Assembly (NCBI RefSeq): GCF_041197575.1
Contig: NZ_JBDKXB010000006.1
Coordinates: 98,564-162,563 of the forward strand
Source: Thioalkalicoccus limnaeus
Lineage (GTDB): Bacteria > Pseudomonadota > Gammaproteobacteria > Chromatiales > Chromatiaceae
Direction of reading: 5' to 3'
DNA length: 64,000 bases
A model generated the notes under the pieces. The model made no database searches. It saw only the letters and a list, made by a program, of their open reading frames with translations, and was not told the DNA's origin. Below are positions 1-8,186 of this stretch, one piece after another; position 1 is the stretch's first letter; every line of letters begins with the position of its first letter. The position numbers were made by a program, and so were the translations under genes.

Positions 1-1556
1 GGCTCGATACCGGCCCGACGCAGATCCGCCTGCAGGGCCGCCGCTTCGTGCACAGGCGTGGCTTCGGGCAGGCTACAGATCAGCACATGGGTGAAGGCCG
101 GGTCCCGCAACCGGGGCAGCAACAGCTCCACCGCCTCCGGCACACCCTGACTCTGGCGCCCCAACTCGCGATGGTAGGCCTGCGCGGCATCCAGCAGAAG
201 GATGGTGTGACCGGTGGGCGCCGTGTCAAGGACCACGAACCGGTCCCGGGCCTGATCGACGGTCTTGGCAAAGGCCTGGAAGACGGCGATTTCTTCGGTG
301 CAGGGAGAACGCAGATCCTCCTGCAACAACCGGCGGCCCTCCTCGTCCAAATCCTTGCCCGCCGAGGCCATGACCTCTTCCCGGTAACGCCGAGTCTCCA
401 GCACCGGGTCCACCCGGCCAACGGTCATGCCCGCGGGGATCTCGCCCACTGCGGCCTCCACATGGGCCGCCGGGTCCGTGGTGGTCAGATGGACCTTGTG
501 GCCGCGCCGGGCCAGGGTCACTGCGATGCGAGCTGCCAGGGTGGTCTTGCCCACGCCACCCTTGCCCATGGTCATGATGACCCCGCGACCGCCGGACTCC
601 AGGGAGTCGACCAGAGTGTCGAAGGCCTCACCCTCGGGAGGCCCAACCGATTCACAGGGCACGGATGGTGGCTCGTTCTCGGCCAGCAGGAGGCGCAGGC
701 CTTCCAGGCCCATGGGTGGGCGCCCCCGCAGCGGGCGTTCGGTGCGGGGCAAATCCCGCAGCAGGTCGGGCATGTGCGCCAGTGCCCGGCGCCCCCGCGC
801 CTCCAGTGCAAGGGCCACCGGATCGTTCGGATCCCGTGCCTGGAACAGGCCATTCACCACCAGGAGCTGATTGGCCACGCCCAACTCCCGCAGCTCCCCA
901 CTGGAACGAGCCGCTTCTCTGAGGGCCGCCGCCTCGGGACGGCTTACGAGAATGAGTGTGGTGCGCTCGCCATCGCCCAGGCTGTCCACGGCCCGGGCGT
1001 AGATCGCCTTCTGGCTGGTCAACCCCTCCAGGGGTCCCAGACAGGAAGTGCCGGAGGTATTGGTTTCGATATATCCTGTCCAGGCACTGGGCAGGGACAG
1101 GAGGCGCAGGGTATGCCCCGTGGGTGCGGTATCGAAGATCAGATGATCGAAGCCCCGGGTGGATTCCGCGTCGCCCAAGAGCGCGGCGAAGACATCGAAT
1201 GCGGCAATCTCCATGGTGCAGGCACCCGAGAGCTGTTCTTCCATGCTGTTCACCACGGCCTCCGGGAGCTTGCCCCGGTAAGGACCCACCACCCGTTCGC
1301 GATAGGCGGCCGCAGCTTTCTCCGGATCGATGTTCAGGGCCTCGAGGCCGGGAACCTCCGGGATGGGGGTCGGCGCGTCGGAAAGGGGACTCTCAAACAC
1401 CTCATCGACGTTGGAGGCCGGATCGGTGGAGATGAGCAGGACTTTTTTGCCCTGTTCCGCGAGAGCCAGCGCACTGGCGCAGGCCAGCGAGGTCTTGCCC
1501 ACGCCGCCCTTGCCGGTGAAGAAAAGATGTCGGGTCGGGGTGCGAAGAAGATTCAT
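1..1556 (-). CDS. arsA: Arsenite efflux pump ATPase ArsA (partial, C-terminus beyond window)
   Basis: Catalytic subunit that drives arsenite/antimonite export through the ArsB membrane channel. Reading leftwards from the ATG at 1556, the protein opens MNLLRTPTRHLFFT and has a deviant Walker A, GKGGVGKTS, at about residues 15-23, followed by STDPASN. A second ATPase half begins near 580 with MTMGKGGVGKTTLA and TTDPAAH, so the tandem A1-A2 architecture is present. The three cysteines known to bind metalloid in this family can be placed by context: SGACTMEIAAF, TSCLGPLEG and RSPCTEEIAVF. The reading frame is still open at base 1, so the last part of the A2 domain is missing only because of the window edge. 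It lies 87 bp downstream of arsD on the same strand, as in arsDA operons. Confidence 0.95.
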   Translation of the reverse strand, partial: MNLLRTPTRHLFFTGKGGVGKTSLACASALALAEQGKKVLLISTDPASNVDEVFESPLSDAPTPIPEVPGLEALNIDPEKAAAAYRERVVGPYRGKLPEAVVNSMEEQLSGACTMEIAAFDVFAALLGDAESTRGFDHLIFDTAPTGHTLRLLSLPSAWTGYIETNTSGTSCLGPLEGLTSQKAIYARAVDSLGDGERTTLILVSRPEAAALREAARSSGELRELGVANQLLVVNGLFQARDPNDPVALALEARGRRALAHMPDLLRDLPRTERPLRGRPPMGLEGLRLLLAENEPPSVPCESVGPPEGEAFDTLVDSLESGGRGVIMTMGKGGVGKTTLAARIAVTLARRGHKVHLTTTDPAAHVEAAVGEIPAGMTVGRVDPVLETRRYREEVMASAGKDLDEEGRRLLQEDLRSPCTEEIAVFQAFAKTVDQARDRFVVLDTAPTGHTILLLDAAQAYHRELGRQSQGVPEAVELLLPRLRDPAFTHVLICSLPEATPVHEAAALQADLRRAGIE

Positions 1557-1643
1557 GAAGGTACCTCGATGCGGATTCATGTCCGCTTGGGCCCCTCTCC
1601 CGTCGGCGAGAGAGGGTTGGGGCGACGGCGACGGGGCCTTGAT

Positions 1644-1994
1644 TCAGCCGCAGCAGGTACTGGCCAGACCGATGCTCTTTCTGCATTCGGCCTCCAGCCC
1701 CGTCCACTGGGCCAGTTGTTCCCGATCCGGGTACACGCCCTGGCTCTTCACCTGTCCGTCCACCAGGAACACCGGCAGGGCGTCTTCACCCCCCTTCTCC
1801 AGAATGGCCTGTATCGTGGCGTTCTCTACGAAGGCCCCCGGTTGCTGGGCCAGGTTATAGCGGGTCACGGTCACCCCGGAATGACGCAGCCAGGCCAGGT
1901 CGCCCGCCAGTTTGGAGAGCTTGGGGTCCACACTGGGTCCGCAAACGCCACTGGCGCAGCACTGGGGTGGATCGAACACGGTGATCTCGGTCAT
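1644..1994 (-). CDS. arsD: Arsenite metallochaperone ArsD
   Basis: A 116-residue protein starting MTEITVFDPPQCCASGVCG. The vicinal cysteine pair CC plus a third Cys in CCASGVC near residue 12 is the arsenite-binding site by which ArsD passes metalloid to ArsA. A second CC lies at the very C-terminus (STCCG), as in many ArsD proteins. The thioredoxin-like remainder (ALPVFLVDGQVKSQGVYP) also fits the family. The chosen ATG has a GAGGGA ribosome site about nine bases upstream and a sigma70-like promoter about 40 bases upstream. Longer in-frame openings exist but start inside the promoter. arsA follows on the same strand. No arsR, arsB or arsC lies in this window. Confidence 0.93.
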   Translation of the reverse strand: MTEITVFDPPQCCASGVCGPSVDPKLSKLAGDLAWLRHSGVTVTRYNLAQQPGAFVENATIQAILEKGGEDALPVFLVDGQVKSQGVYPDREQLAQWTGLEAECRKSIGLASTCCG

Positions 1995-2030
1995 GGGTGA
2001 ATCCCTCGTCGTGGATGACAACAGGTAACG

Positions 2031-2059
2031 AGAATACGCCGTTTCATATATATGATCAA
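2031..2059 (-). promoter_or_regulatory. arsDA promoter with palindromic operator candidate
   Basis: On the minus strand a -35 box TTGATC (2054-2059) and a -10 box TATTCT (2031-2036) are separated by exactly 17 bases. The spacer overlaps a perfect 12-bp palindrome, TCATATATATGA (2044-2055). Its placement between the boxes is where an ArsR-family repressor would block RNA polymerase. The boxes and palindrome are seen directly; ArsR binding is inferred, since no arsR is in the window. The predicted start point is about 30 bases before the arsD ATG. Confidence 0.6.
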
Positions 2060-2111
2060 CCGCATGTCTAGGCCGCTCCGACGGTGAAGCGCATGATGGA
2101 CGGTCGCACCT

Positions 2112-2323
2112 TTCACCGTCCACGCCGATCCGCAGGGCTTCGTGGTGCTCGCCAAACGCTGGCTGGTCGAACGGCCCCACGCCTGGAACGACCGTGCGCG
2201 GCGCCTGGTGATGCATGATGCCCGGCAACCCGGTAACGGATGGAGGTCGCGCGCGGCGGCGATCTCGCGTTCCTGCGGCTCACTGTGATCCTCCCGCCGA
2301 TGCGCCGTCGGCCCCTTGTGCTG
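2112..2323 (+). pseudogene. IS5-family transposase remnant (3' end)
   Basis: Translation from 2112 gives HADPQGFVVLAKRWLVER then HAWNDRARRL. This matches the end of IS5-group DDE transposases (GFVVLPKRWVVERTFAWL...RCRRLAKDYE), including the catalytic Glu in VER. The frame is then lost. A second frame from 2240 continues the family C-terminus as LAFLRLTVILPPMRRR, where intact copies read AFIRLAMIRLMLRRL. No start, no N-terminal DD residues and no terminal inverted repeats are visible, so only a frameshifted fossil remains. Confidence 0.7.
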
Positions 2324-2393
2324 GGGCATCCGGACGCGCGGTCCCGATCCGCGAAGGCCCGGATTGGCCTCGCACCCCCGGTGCGCGAAGCCG

Positions 2394-2570
2394 GGCGATC
2401 GTCTCGCGGGCCAAGGGGCCTTTCGCAAGCTGCTAAAAGCCCACGGCATCGCCGGCAGCATGAGCCGCAAGGGAGATTGCTGGGATAAAGCGGTGCTGGA
2501 GGGCTTCTTCGGTTCCTTGAAGTCCGAGCGGATCCACTGGCGCCGCTACCAAACCCGCGAGGAAGGCCGG
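2394..2570 (+). pseudogene. IS3-family transposase OrfB remnant
   Basis: About 59 codons read GDRLAGQGAFRKLLKAHGI, then SMSRKGDCWDKAVLEGFF, then SLKSERIHWRRYQTREE. This is the rve-type integrase core of IS3-family OrfB (typically HSDRGSQY...SMSRKGDCWDNAVAESFFGSLKTERI). The last catalytic Glu (VLEGFF) survives, but the upstream Asp region is degenerate and the C-terminus is replaced by unrelated sequence. There is no OrfA. It directly follows the IS5-type remnant, so two different elements have decayed at the same spot. Confidence 0.75.
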
Positions 2571-2836
2571 GCCTTCCATGCCGACCTGCCGCTCTTGCTA
2601 ATGTGCTTTCGTGGGATGTTGCCGTGTGCGGAATCGTCAATCTGAGATCGACGAAGGTACGATAACCTTTGCAACAAGGTCTTGTGACGGAACGCAGGAA
2701 TGGGTTCGTTCTTGACCAGGAAGATGGCGCCTTGTGGGTCCGGCTGCACAAGGATCCCGAATCGATCACGTTGCAGCGACTTACCAAGAAGACCTGTGCT
2801 GGGCTCGACCCGACATCGAGCGGTCAACGCTGTTGG

Positions 2837-3001
2837 CTACGGCGGCCCATCCCGATAGAGCCGATCCACCCAGTCCCGGAACCAGGCGGGCCGCGCGAGC
2901 AGGACGTACGCGATGAGCAGGGCCGCGAGCGGGATGACCAAGACCAGGGTATCGATGAGGACCAACGTCAGGGCCAGGGTCAGACGATCAACGAAGCGCA
3001 T
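2837..3001 (-). CDS. Small hydrophobic membrane protein, function unknown
   Basis: A 54-residue product starting MRFVDRLTLALTLVLIDTL with a long hydrophobic stretch (residues 7-37: one long or two short membrane spans) and a charged aromatic tail (WFRDWVDRLYRDGPP). The ATG at 3001 is supported by a strong GGAGGG ribosome site eight bases upstream. The frame stays open for about 50 more codons upstream, with a possible start at 3124 and protein-like sequence (LTPLDLAEEAGVEIPLLGYV), so a longer form or an older truncated gene is possible. I do not recognise the family. It sits between IS debris and the cas operon. Confidence 0.5.
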   Translation of the reverse strand: MRFVDRLTLALTLVLIDTLVLVIPLAALLIAYVLLARPAWFRDWVDRLYRDGPP

Positions 3002-3392
3002 GACGACATCCCTCCGGGCAGGGCTCAAGGGGCGGGCGGCGCCGGCGGCCGGACCGACCGCATCGATCGGGTGCTGCAAGGCGCCAGTCGTGCGATTGTA
3101 GCGACCGGCGGCGACGTAGCCCAAGAGCGGGATCTCGACGCCGGCTTCCTCCGCGAGGTCGAGCGGTGTCAGATTAGGACCCCGGTTCAGGCGGTGAAGG
3201 CGGCGTAAAGAGAACCACTTGATTGCTCAAAACCCTTGCGATCACATGCCATCTCGGCGACGATTGAAGCCGGATTCGCGCGAAGCGGCGCGGCCGGAAC
3301 GCAGGTCTTAGACCAGCGACTCCAACGGAGCTGGCCCACCTGATCGCGTCGCAGGTTTCGGGCTTGGTGCAACGGATAGGGAGATGATGTGC
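3002..3392. other. Intergenic region upstream of the cas operon
   Basis: About 390 bases with no supported gene. The left part contains the open minus-strand frame preceding the 54-residue membrane protein. The right part (3185-3392) is less GC-rich and must hold the cas promoter if the operon starts at cas3. I found no convincing -35/-10 pair by eye. The only clear signal is a GGGAG ribosome site just before the cas3 start. Confidence 0.4.
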
Positions 3393-5996
3393 ATGGCTGG
3401 CCTGCCGGCGTTCGGGAAACTGGACCGTGACGAGTACGGTATCGTCGTCGCATGGCATCCGCTCGTCGATCACCTTATTGATGTAGCCGCTTGTTTTTGC
3501 CGATTGGCGGGCTGTCGGTCGATCCGCCGCGCGATGGAGCGCGCGGCTGGCCGCGAACTGAGCCCGAAAGACCTGGCACGTCTCGCCGTGCTGGTCTTCC
3601 TGCACGATTTCGGAAAGGCCAACTGTGGATTCCAGGCCAAGCGATGGCTCCAGGGATCCATCCCACCGGGTTGGCCGAGCCATGCCGGGCATGGTGTTGA
3701 AGCGACCAAACTCTTCGCCGATGATGGCTTTCTTCAGCCTCTGGTTGCCCTATTGCCGGTCGAGGCCATTTGCACCTGGGGCGAGGCCGTCGAGCCACTG
3801 CTCAAGGCGAGCATCAGCCATCATGGCCGTCCGATCATCGAACGCGTAGGAGACTGGAAGCGCGCGATCTGGAAGCCAGTCGTAGGTCCGGAGGGGCAAA
3901 CGCTCTACGATCCAGCTCCCGTGCTTGCCGAGATTGGGCTGCGCGCTGTCGAACTATATCCAGACGCCTTCACGTCGGGCGGTGATCCGCTGCCAGACGC
4001 GCCGGCCTTCGGTCATCTGTTCGCCGGGTTGGTGCAACTGGCGGACTGGCTCGGCTCGGATACGGCGTTTTTCCCGTTTTCCGCACTTGGCGAAGATCGC
4101 GCTAAGACCTCTGTCGACTATGCGGATCGCGCGGTCATGTCGTTGGGCCTGGATGCCGACAGCTCGCGCACGGCCCTGGAGACGCTTTCACCAAGCTTCG
4201 CTCAGATCTTCGGCAATCCGCCTTATCCCATCCAGGCGGCGATGGATGGTGCGGATCTGGGGTCCTTGGTCGTCCTGGAGTCCGAGACGGGCAGCGGCAA
4301 GACCGAGGCAGCGCTCTGGCGTTTCGTTCATCTCTTCGAGCGCGGTGCGGTCGACAGTCTCTTTTTCGCGCTGCCGACGCGCGTCTCGGCCAGTCAGGTG
4401 TACGAGCGGATTCTGGCGGCGGTCGCACGACTCTGGCCAACGGATCCGCCGGTGACCGTGCGTGCCCTACCGGGCTATGCCAGCGCCGATGGCCAGGAGC
4501 TCAAGGCCCTGCCGGATTTCAAGGTGCTGTGGTCAGATGATCCGGCGGACGCGGAAGCCCACCGTCGATGGGCGGCTGAATCGCCTAAGCGCTTTCTCGC
4601 TGCCCCGATCGCTGTTGGTACCATCGATCAGGCGCTGTTCGGCGCATTGCAAGTGCGTCATGCCCACCTCCGCCACGCCCTTCTCGCACGCAGCCTGGTG
4701 GTCGTGGACGAGGTCCATGCCTCCGATCCCTACATGACGGTACTCTTGGAGCGTCTGCTGCAAGCGCACCTGGGGTGCGGCGGCCATGCGCTCCTGCTGT
4801 CCGCGACCCTCGGTTCCAGCGCGAGAGCGCGCTATCTCGCGATCGACCACGGTCATCCGTTGGCGCCCTCGACTTACCAAACGGCGTGCGACGCGCCCTA
4901 TCCCGCACTGTCTGACGGACTTGCCATGCGCGCCATTGGGTCGACGATGCGTCCCAAGTCGGTCACCTGGTCCCTGCGCGATCTCATCGATGATCCAGAG
5001 GCCATCGCTGGCCTGGCGATCGATGCCGCATCGGTCGGCGCCAAGGTGCTCATCGTGCGCAACACCGTTCCGTCGGCGGTCGCCGTCTTCCAATCCCTGG
5101 AATAACAGGTTCCCGACCTGCTGTTCGATGTCAACGGCGTCAGGACCCTGCATCACAGCCGTTTCAGCCGCCAAGACCGCCCGTTGCTGGACGCCGCGAT
5201 CCAAGCGCAGCTCGGCAAGGACCGCCCGCCCGGCCCCCGGATCGTCGTCGGCACCCAGACGCTGGAACAGAGCCTGGACCTGGATGCCGATCTGCTCATC
5301 ACCGATCTCTGCCCGATGGACGTGTTGCTGCAGCGGATCGGGCGCCTGCATCGTCATCCGCGCCCGCAAGGACAGCGCCCCGAGGCGTACCGCTCACCCC
5401 AAGCCTGGATCCTGACACCGCCGGATCATGACCTGTCCCCGCTGCTGCAAACTGCCCGGCATGGCCTGGGGCCGTTTCGCGATGGCGATGGCATCTACCC
5501 GGATCTGCGCACTGTCGAGGCCACGCGCCGCCTGATCCTAGAGCGTCCGAGCATCAGGATCCCCGAGGACAACCGGGCATTGGTCGAGGGTGCGACGCAT
5601 CCCGACCGGTTGCAGGACATGGAATCGCTGGGCGAGGGCTGGAAGCAGCTCGGGCAGAAGATCGAGGGACAGACCGGCGCCAAGCGCACGATCGCCCATC
5701 TCCACGGCCTGGAAATCGACAAGGCATTCGATGCTCAACAAGGCTTTCCGACCGATCTCGACATCGCCACTCGCCTGGGTATCCGCGATCGTCTCTTGAC
5801 CTTCGATCCGGCACCGGCTGGGCCATTCGGCCAACCGCTCGAGCAGCTCCCCGTGCGCCATTTCCTAGTGCCCAAGGCGATCGATCCGGACGCCCAGCCG
5901 ACGGCGGTGGATGTCCAGAACGACGTGGTCCTATTCAGGCTGGAGTCCGCCCTCTTTCGCTACAGCCGTCTGGGATTGGAAAAGATCGACGGCTAG
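3393..5996 (+). pseudogene. cas3: Type I-E Cas3 nuclease-helicase interrupted by an in-frame TAA
   Basis: Cas3 is recruited by Cascade to nick, unwind and degrade target DNA. From the ATG at 3393 (GGGAG nine bases upstream; ATGs at 3384 and 3387 are too close to it) the HD nuclease motifs are H22, H27, H71-D72 (FLHDFGKAN), H143-H144 (SHHGRP) and D218. The helicase follows with Walker A SETGSGKTE (296-304), DEVH (439-442) and SAT (470-472). A TAA at 5103-5105 (codon 571) then ends translation at ..VFQSLE. The same frame continues without any shift as QVPDLLFDVNG and contains motifs V/VI (VGTQTLEQSLDLD, QRIGRLHRH) to 5996. The undamaged protein would be about 867 residues, normal for Cas3. The stop lies between RecA lobes 1 and 2, so the short product lacks an ATPase-competent helicase. 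No ATG with a ribosome site follows the stop soon enough to suggest a deliberately split gene. Confidence 0.92.
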
Positions 5997-6013
5997 TCCT
6001 CAAGGAGCCCGCG

Positions 6014-7606
6014 ATGACGCTGCGTTATTCCCTCCTCGACGAACCCCTGATCGGCGCCCGCCTGACGGAAGATGGCTCACGGGTTCACCTGAGCCTGCCG
6101 GCGCTTTTCGTCGCCTTGGCAGACGATCGAATTCGCGACTTTCCGGCCTTGCGACCGCATCAACGCCACCCCTGGCATGCCTTTCTGGTGCAGCTCGCGG
6201 CGATGGCCCTGCATGAAGCAGGTCAAACCGCGCCCTTCGCGGACGAAGCCGCCTGGAAAGCCGCGCTGTTGGCCTTGACCCCGGATGATCCGGATGGGGC
6301 AGCTTGGTGTCTCGTCAGCCCTCCGGAACGTCCCGCGCTGATGCAACCACCGGTTCCAGAGGGAACCCTGAAGGCATGGAAGAACGCACTTACGGCCCCG
6401 GACGAGTTGGACATGCTCGTCACGTCGAAGAACCACGACCTCAAGGTCGCCCGCATGCAGCGATGCGCGCCAGAGGATTGGCTGCTGGCCTTGATCAGCC
6501 TGCAAACCCAGGAGGGGTTTCTTGGCGCGGGGAACTACGGCATCTCGCGGATGAATGGCGGATTTGCGAGTCGTCCGGCGCTCGGGGCGGTCCCAAGAGG
6601 TGGCTGGGGGCGCCGCTGGGCACGCGATATCCGCCGTCTGCTCGATTCTCGAGCGGAGATCGTGCGCGACATGGAACTCTGCGAGCAGGGCGGCCTTGGC
6701 CTGGTCTGGTTGCGGCCATGGAATGGGATCGACAGCCTCGCCTTCACCATCCTCGATCCCTTCTATATCGAGATTTGCCGGCGGATTCGTCTTGTCGAGT
6801 CCCCAGCGGGGATCTCGGCGCTGGCGACGGGTAGCAAGGCACCACGCATCGAGGCCAAGAGCCGAAATGGTGTGACTGGAGACCCCTGGATGCCGATCGA
6901 TATCGGAGCAGGCAAGGCACTCACCATTACCGCTAAGGGGTTCGACTACAAGCTCTCGTCCGAGTTGTTGTTCGGTCAGAAATTCCGCTCCCCGATTGCA
7001 CAAGCATTGATCGCGGAGGATGGCGCTCAAGGGATTGTCATGCTGGCTCGCGGGGTGACGCGCGGCCAAGGCAAGACCGAGGGCTACCATGAACGGAGGA
7101 TTCCCATCTCACCGAAGGTTCGCGCCTTCATGATCCAGAAGAAGACCGATGTGCTCGCCAAGATTGCCGAGGAGCGGGTATCGGACATCGGCAAGGTCCG
7201 GGGCGTTCTATGGACGGCCTTGGCAACCCTGTTCGAGAACGGTTCATCCAAAGACAAGTTCGGTGACAGCGCCAAAGACATGGCCAATCTCTTCGCTAAA
7301 CCGTTTGAGCGCTTCGAGGATTCGCGGTTCTTCGACGGTCCGCTCGGGCTGAACGAGGAGGTCGAAGCGGCACAGCCCGAGGATGTGCGCCTGCGCTGGT
7401 ATCTGGACATGGCCAAGCGCGCCGAGGCCATCCTGATCGATGCCTTCGAGTCAGGGCCGCGCAGCGGTGAGCGGCGCTATCGCGCCCGTGCCGCCGCCCT
7501 CAGCCGATTGCACGGTGGTCTGCGCAGCGACAAGACCCTACCAACCCTGGCCCACCACTACAAAGCACAAAAGGATTCGAAGGAGGCACCGCATGTCCAG
7601 CTCTGA
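6014..7606 (+). CDS. casA: Cascade large subunit CasA (Cse1/Cas8e)
   Basis: A 530-residue protein starting MTLRYSLLDEPLIGARLTED. It matches Cse1 (about 500 residues) in sequence style and position: WHAFLVQLAAMALHEA early, then a middle part with GFLGAGNYGISRMNGG and a helical C-terminus. In type I-E systems it recognises the PAM and hands the target to Cas3. The ATG has AAGGAG seven bases upstream and lies 17 bp after the end of the cas3 frame. Its 3' end overlaps casB by 14 bp, showing one transcriptional unit. It is intact, unlike cas3. Confidence 0.93.
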   Translation: MTLRYSLLDEPLIGARLTEDGSRVHLSLPALFVALADDRIRDFPALRPHQRHPWHAFLVQLAAMALHEAGQTAPFADEAAWKAALLALTPDDPDGAAWCLVSPPERPALMQPPVPEGTLKAWKNALTAPDELDMLVTSKNHDLKVARMQRCAPEDWLLALISLQTQEGFLGAGNYGISRMNGGFASRPALGAVPRGGWGRRWARDIRRLLDSRAEIVRDMELCEQGGLGLVWLRPWNGIDSLAFTILDPFYIEICRRIRLVESPAGISALATGSKAPRIEAKSRNGVTGDPWMPIDIGAGKALTITAKGFDYKLSSELLFGQKFRSPIAQALIAEDGAQGIVMLARGVTRGQGKTEGYHERRIPISPKVRAFMIQKKTDVLAKIAEERVSDIGKVRGVLWTALATLFENGSSKDKFGDSAKDMANLFAKPFERFEDSRFFDGPLGLNEEVEAAQPEDVRLRWYLDMAKRAEAILIDAFESGPRSGERRYRARAAALSRLHGGLRSDKTLPTLAHHYKAQKDSKEAPHVQL

Positions 7607-8165
7607 GATAGAACTCCCAGCACACGCGAGTACGGAGCGAGACAGCTCGCCGATCGCCAAGCTTGCCCACCTCATCGGTCAGGCCGCTCGCTTCAACGGC
7701 GATCTCTACGGCTTGGGTAAGGGCGAGAAGGCGGCGTTGGCTCGTCTGGACCCGGACGGCGAGATCCGCCCCCATCAGATCGCGGCGCTGGCGCGGGCGC
7801 TCATCCACGCCGGTCTCGAGCCCGAAGGTTGGCCACCGGAAACCTGGCGCCGCTGGGCTTTGATCGCCCACGGTATGGCGCTAGCGGGACACGCCAGCGG
7901 TTTTCTGGGTTATCAACTCTGCGCCGCCGAGGTCTCGGAGTCGCGGGTGACCAAGCTCCTTACCTCCCGCGGGGATGCCTTCCGCCAACTCCTGCCGCGC
8001 CTTCTGCGCCTGCTCGCGTCCAAGGAGGTTGCTCCGAACTGGCACGAGCTCGGTGGATTGATCCTGGCTGAAGGCCGGGATGAGGAGAAGGCCGAAGCCA
8101 TCCGCATGCGAATCGCCGGGCGCTATTTTTCGGCGCTCGCCCACTCGAATAATAAAGCTGCCTGA
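7593..8165 (+). CDS. casB: Cascade small subunit CasB (Cse2)
   Basis: A 190-residue, mostly helical protein (MSSSEIELPAHASTERDS...). The motifs ARFNGDLYGLGKGEKAALAR and LLRLLASKEVAPNWHELGGL are typical of Cse2, the dimeric filament subunit that stabilises the displaced strand along Cascade. The start at 7593 overlaps the end of casA by 14 bp and is preceded by a perfect AGGAGG (7581-7586). A longer in-frame opening back to 7440 lies wholly inside casA and is not used. Length is normal for the family. Confidence 0.92.
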   Translation: MSSSEIELPAHASTERDSSPIAKLAHLIGQAARFNGDLYGLGKGEKAALARLDPDGEIRPHQIAALARALIHAGLEPEGWPPETWRRWALIAHGMALAGHASGFLGYQLCAAEVSESRVTKLLTSRGDAFRQLLPRLLRLLASKEVAPNWHELGGLILAEGRDEEKAEAIRMRIAGRYFSALAHSNNKAA

Positions 8166-8186
8166 TTCACAAGGAAATGTAACGCC

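Noticed and set aside
48..2000. A 650-codon plus-strand open frame opposite arsA and arsD
   Set aside because: It is the antisense shadow of arsA/arsD. The opposite strand carries both Walker motifs, metal-binding cysteines and ribosome sites.
2669..3208. A 179-codon plus-strand open frame over the small membrane-protein gene
   Set aside because: Arg/Asp/Gln-rich composition, no ribosome site and no recognisable motif. The opposite strand has a better start signal and a hydrophobic product.
5184..5996. A separate downstream cas3 gene (split Cas3)
   Set aside because: It would have to start at a TTG with no ribosome site in the middle of a conserved helicase lobe, and it is in exactly the same frame as the upstream part. 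A single nonsense change is simpler.
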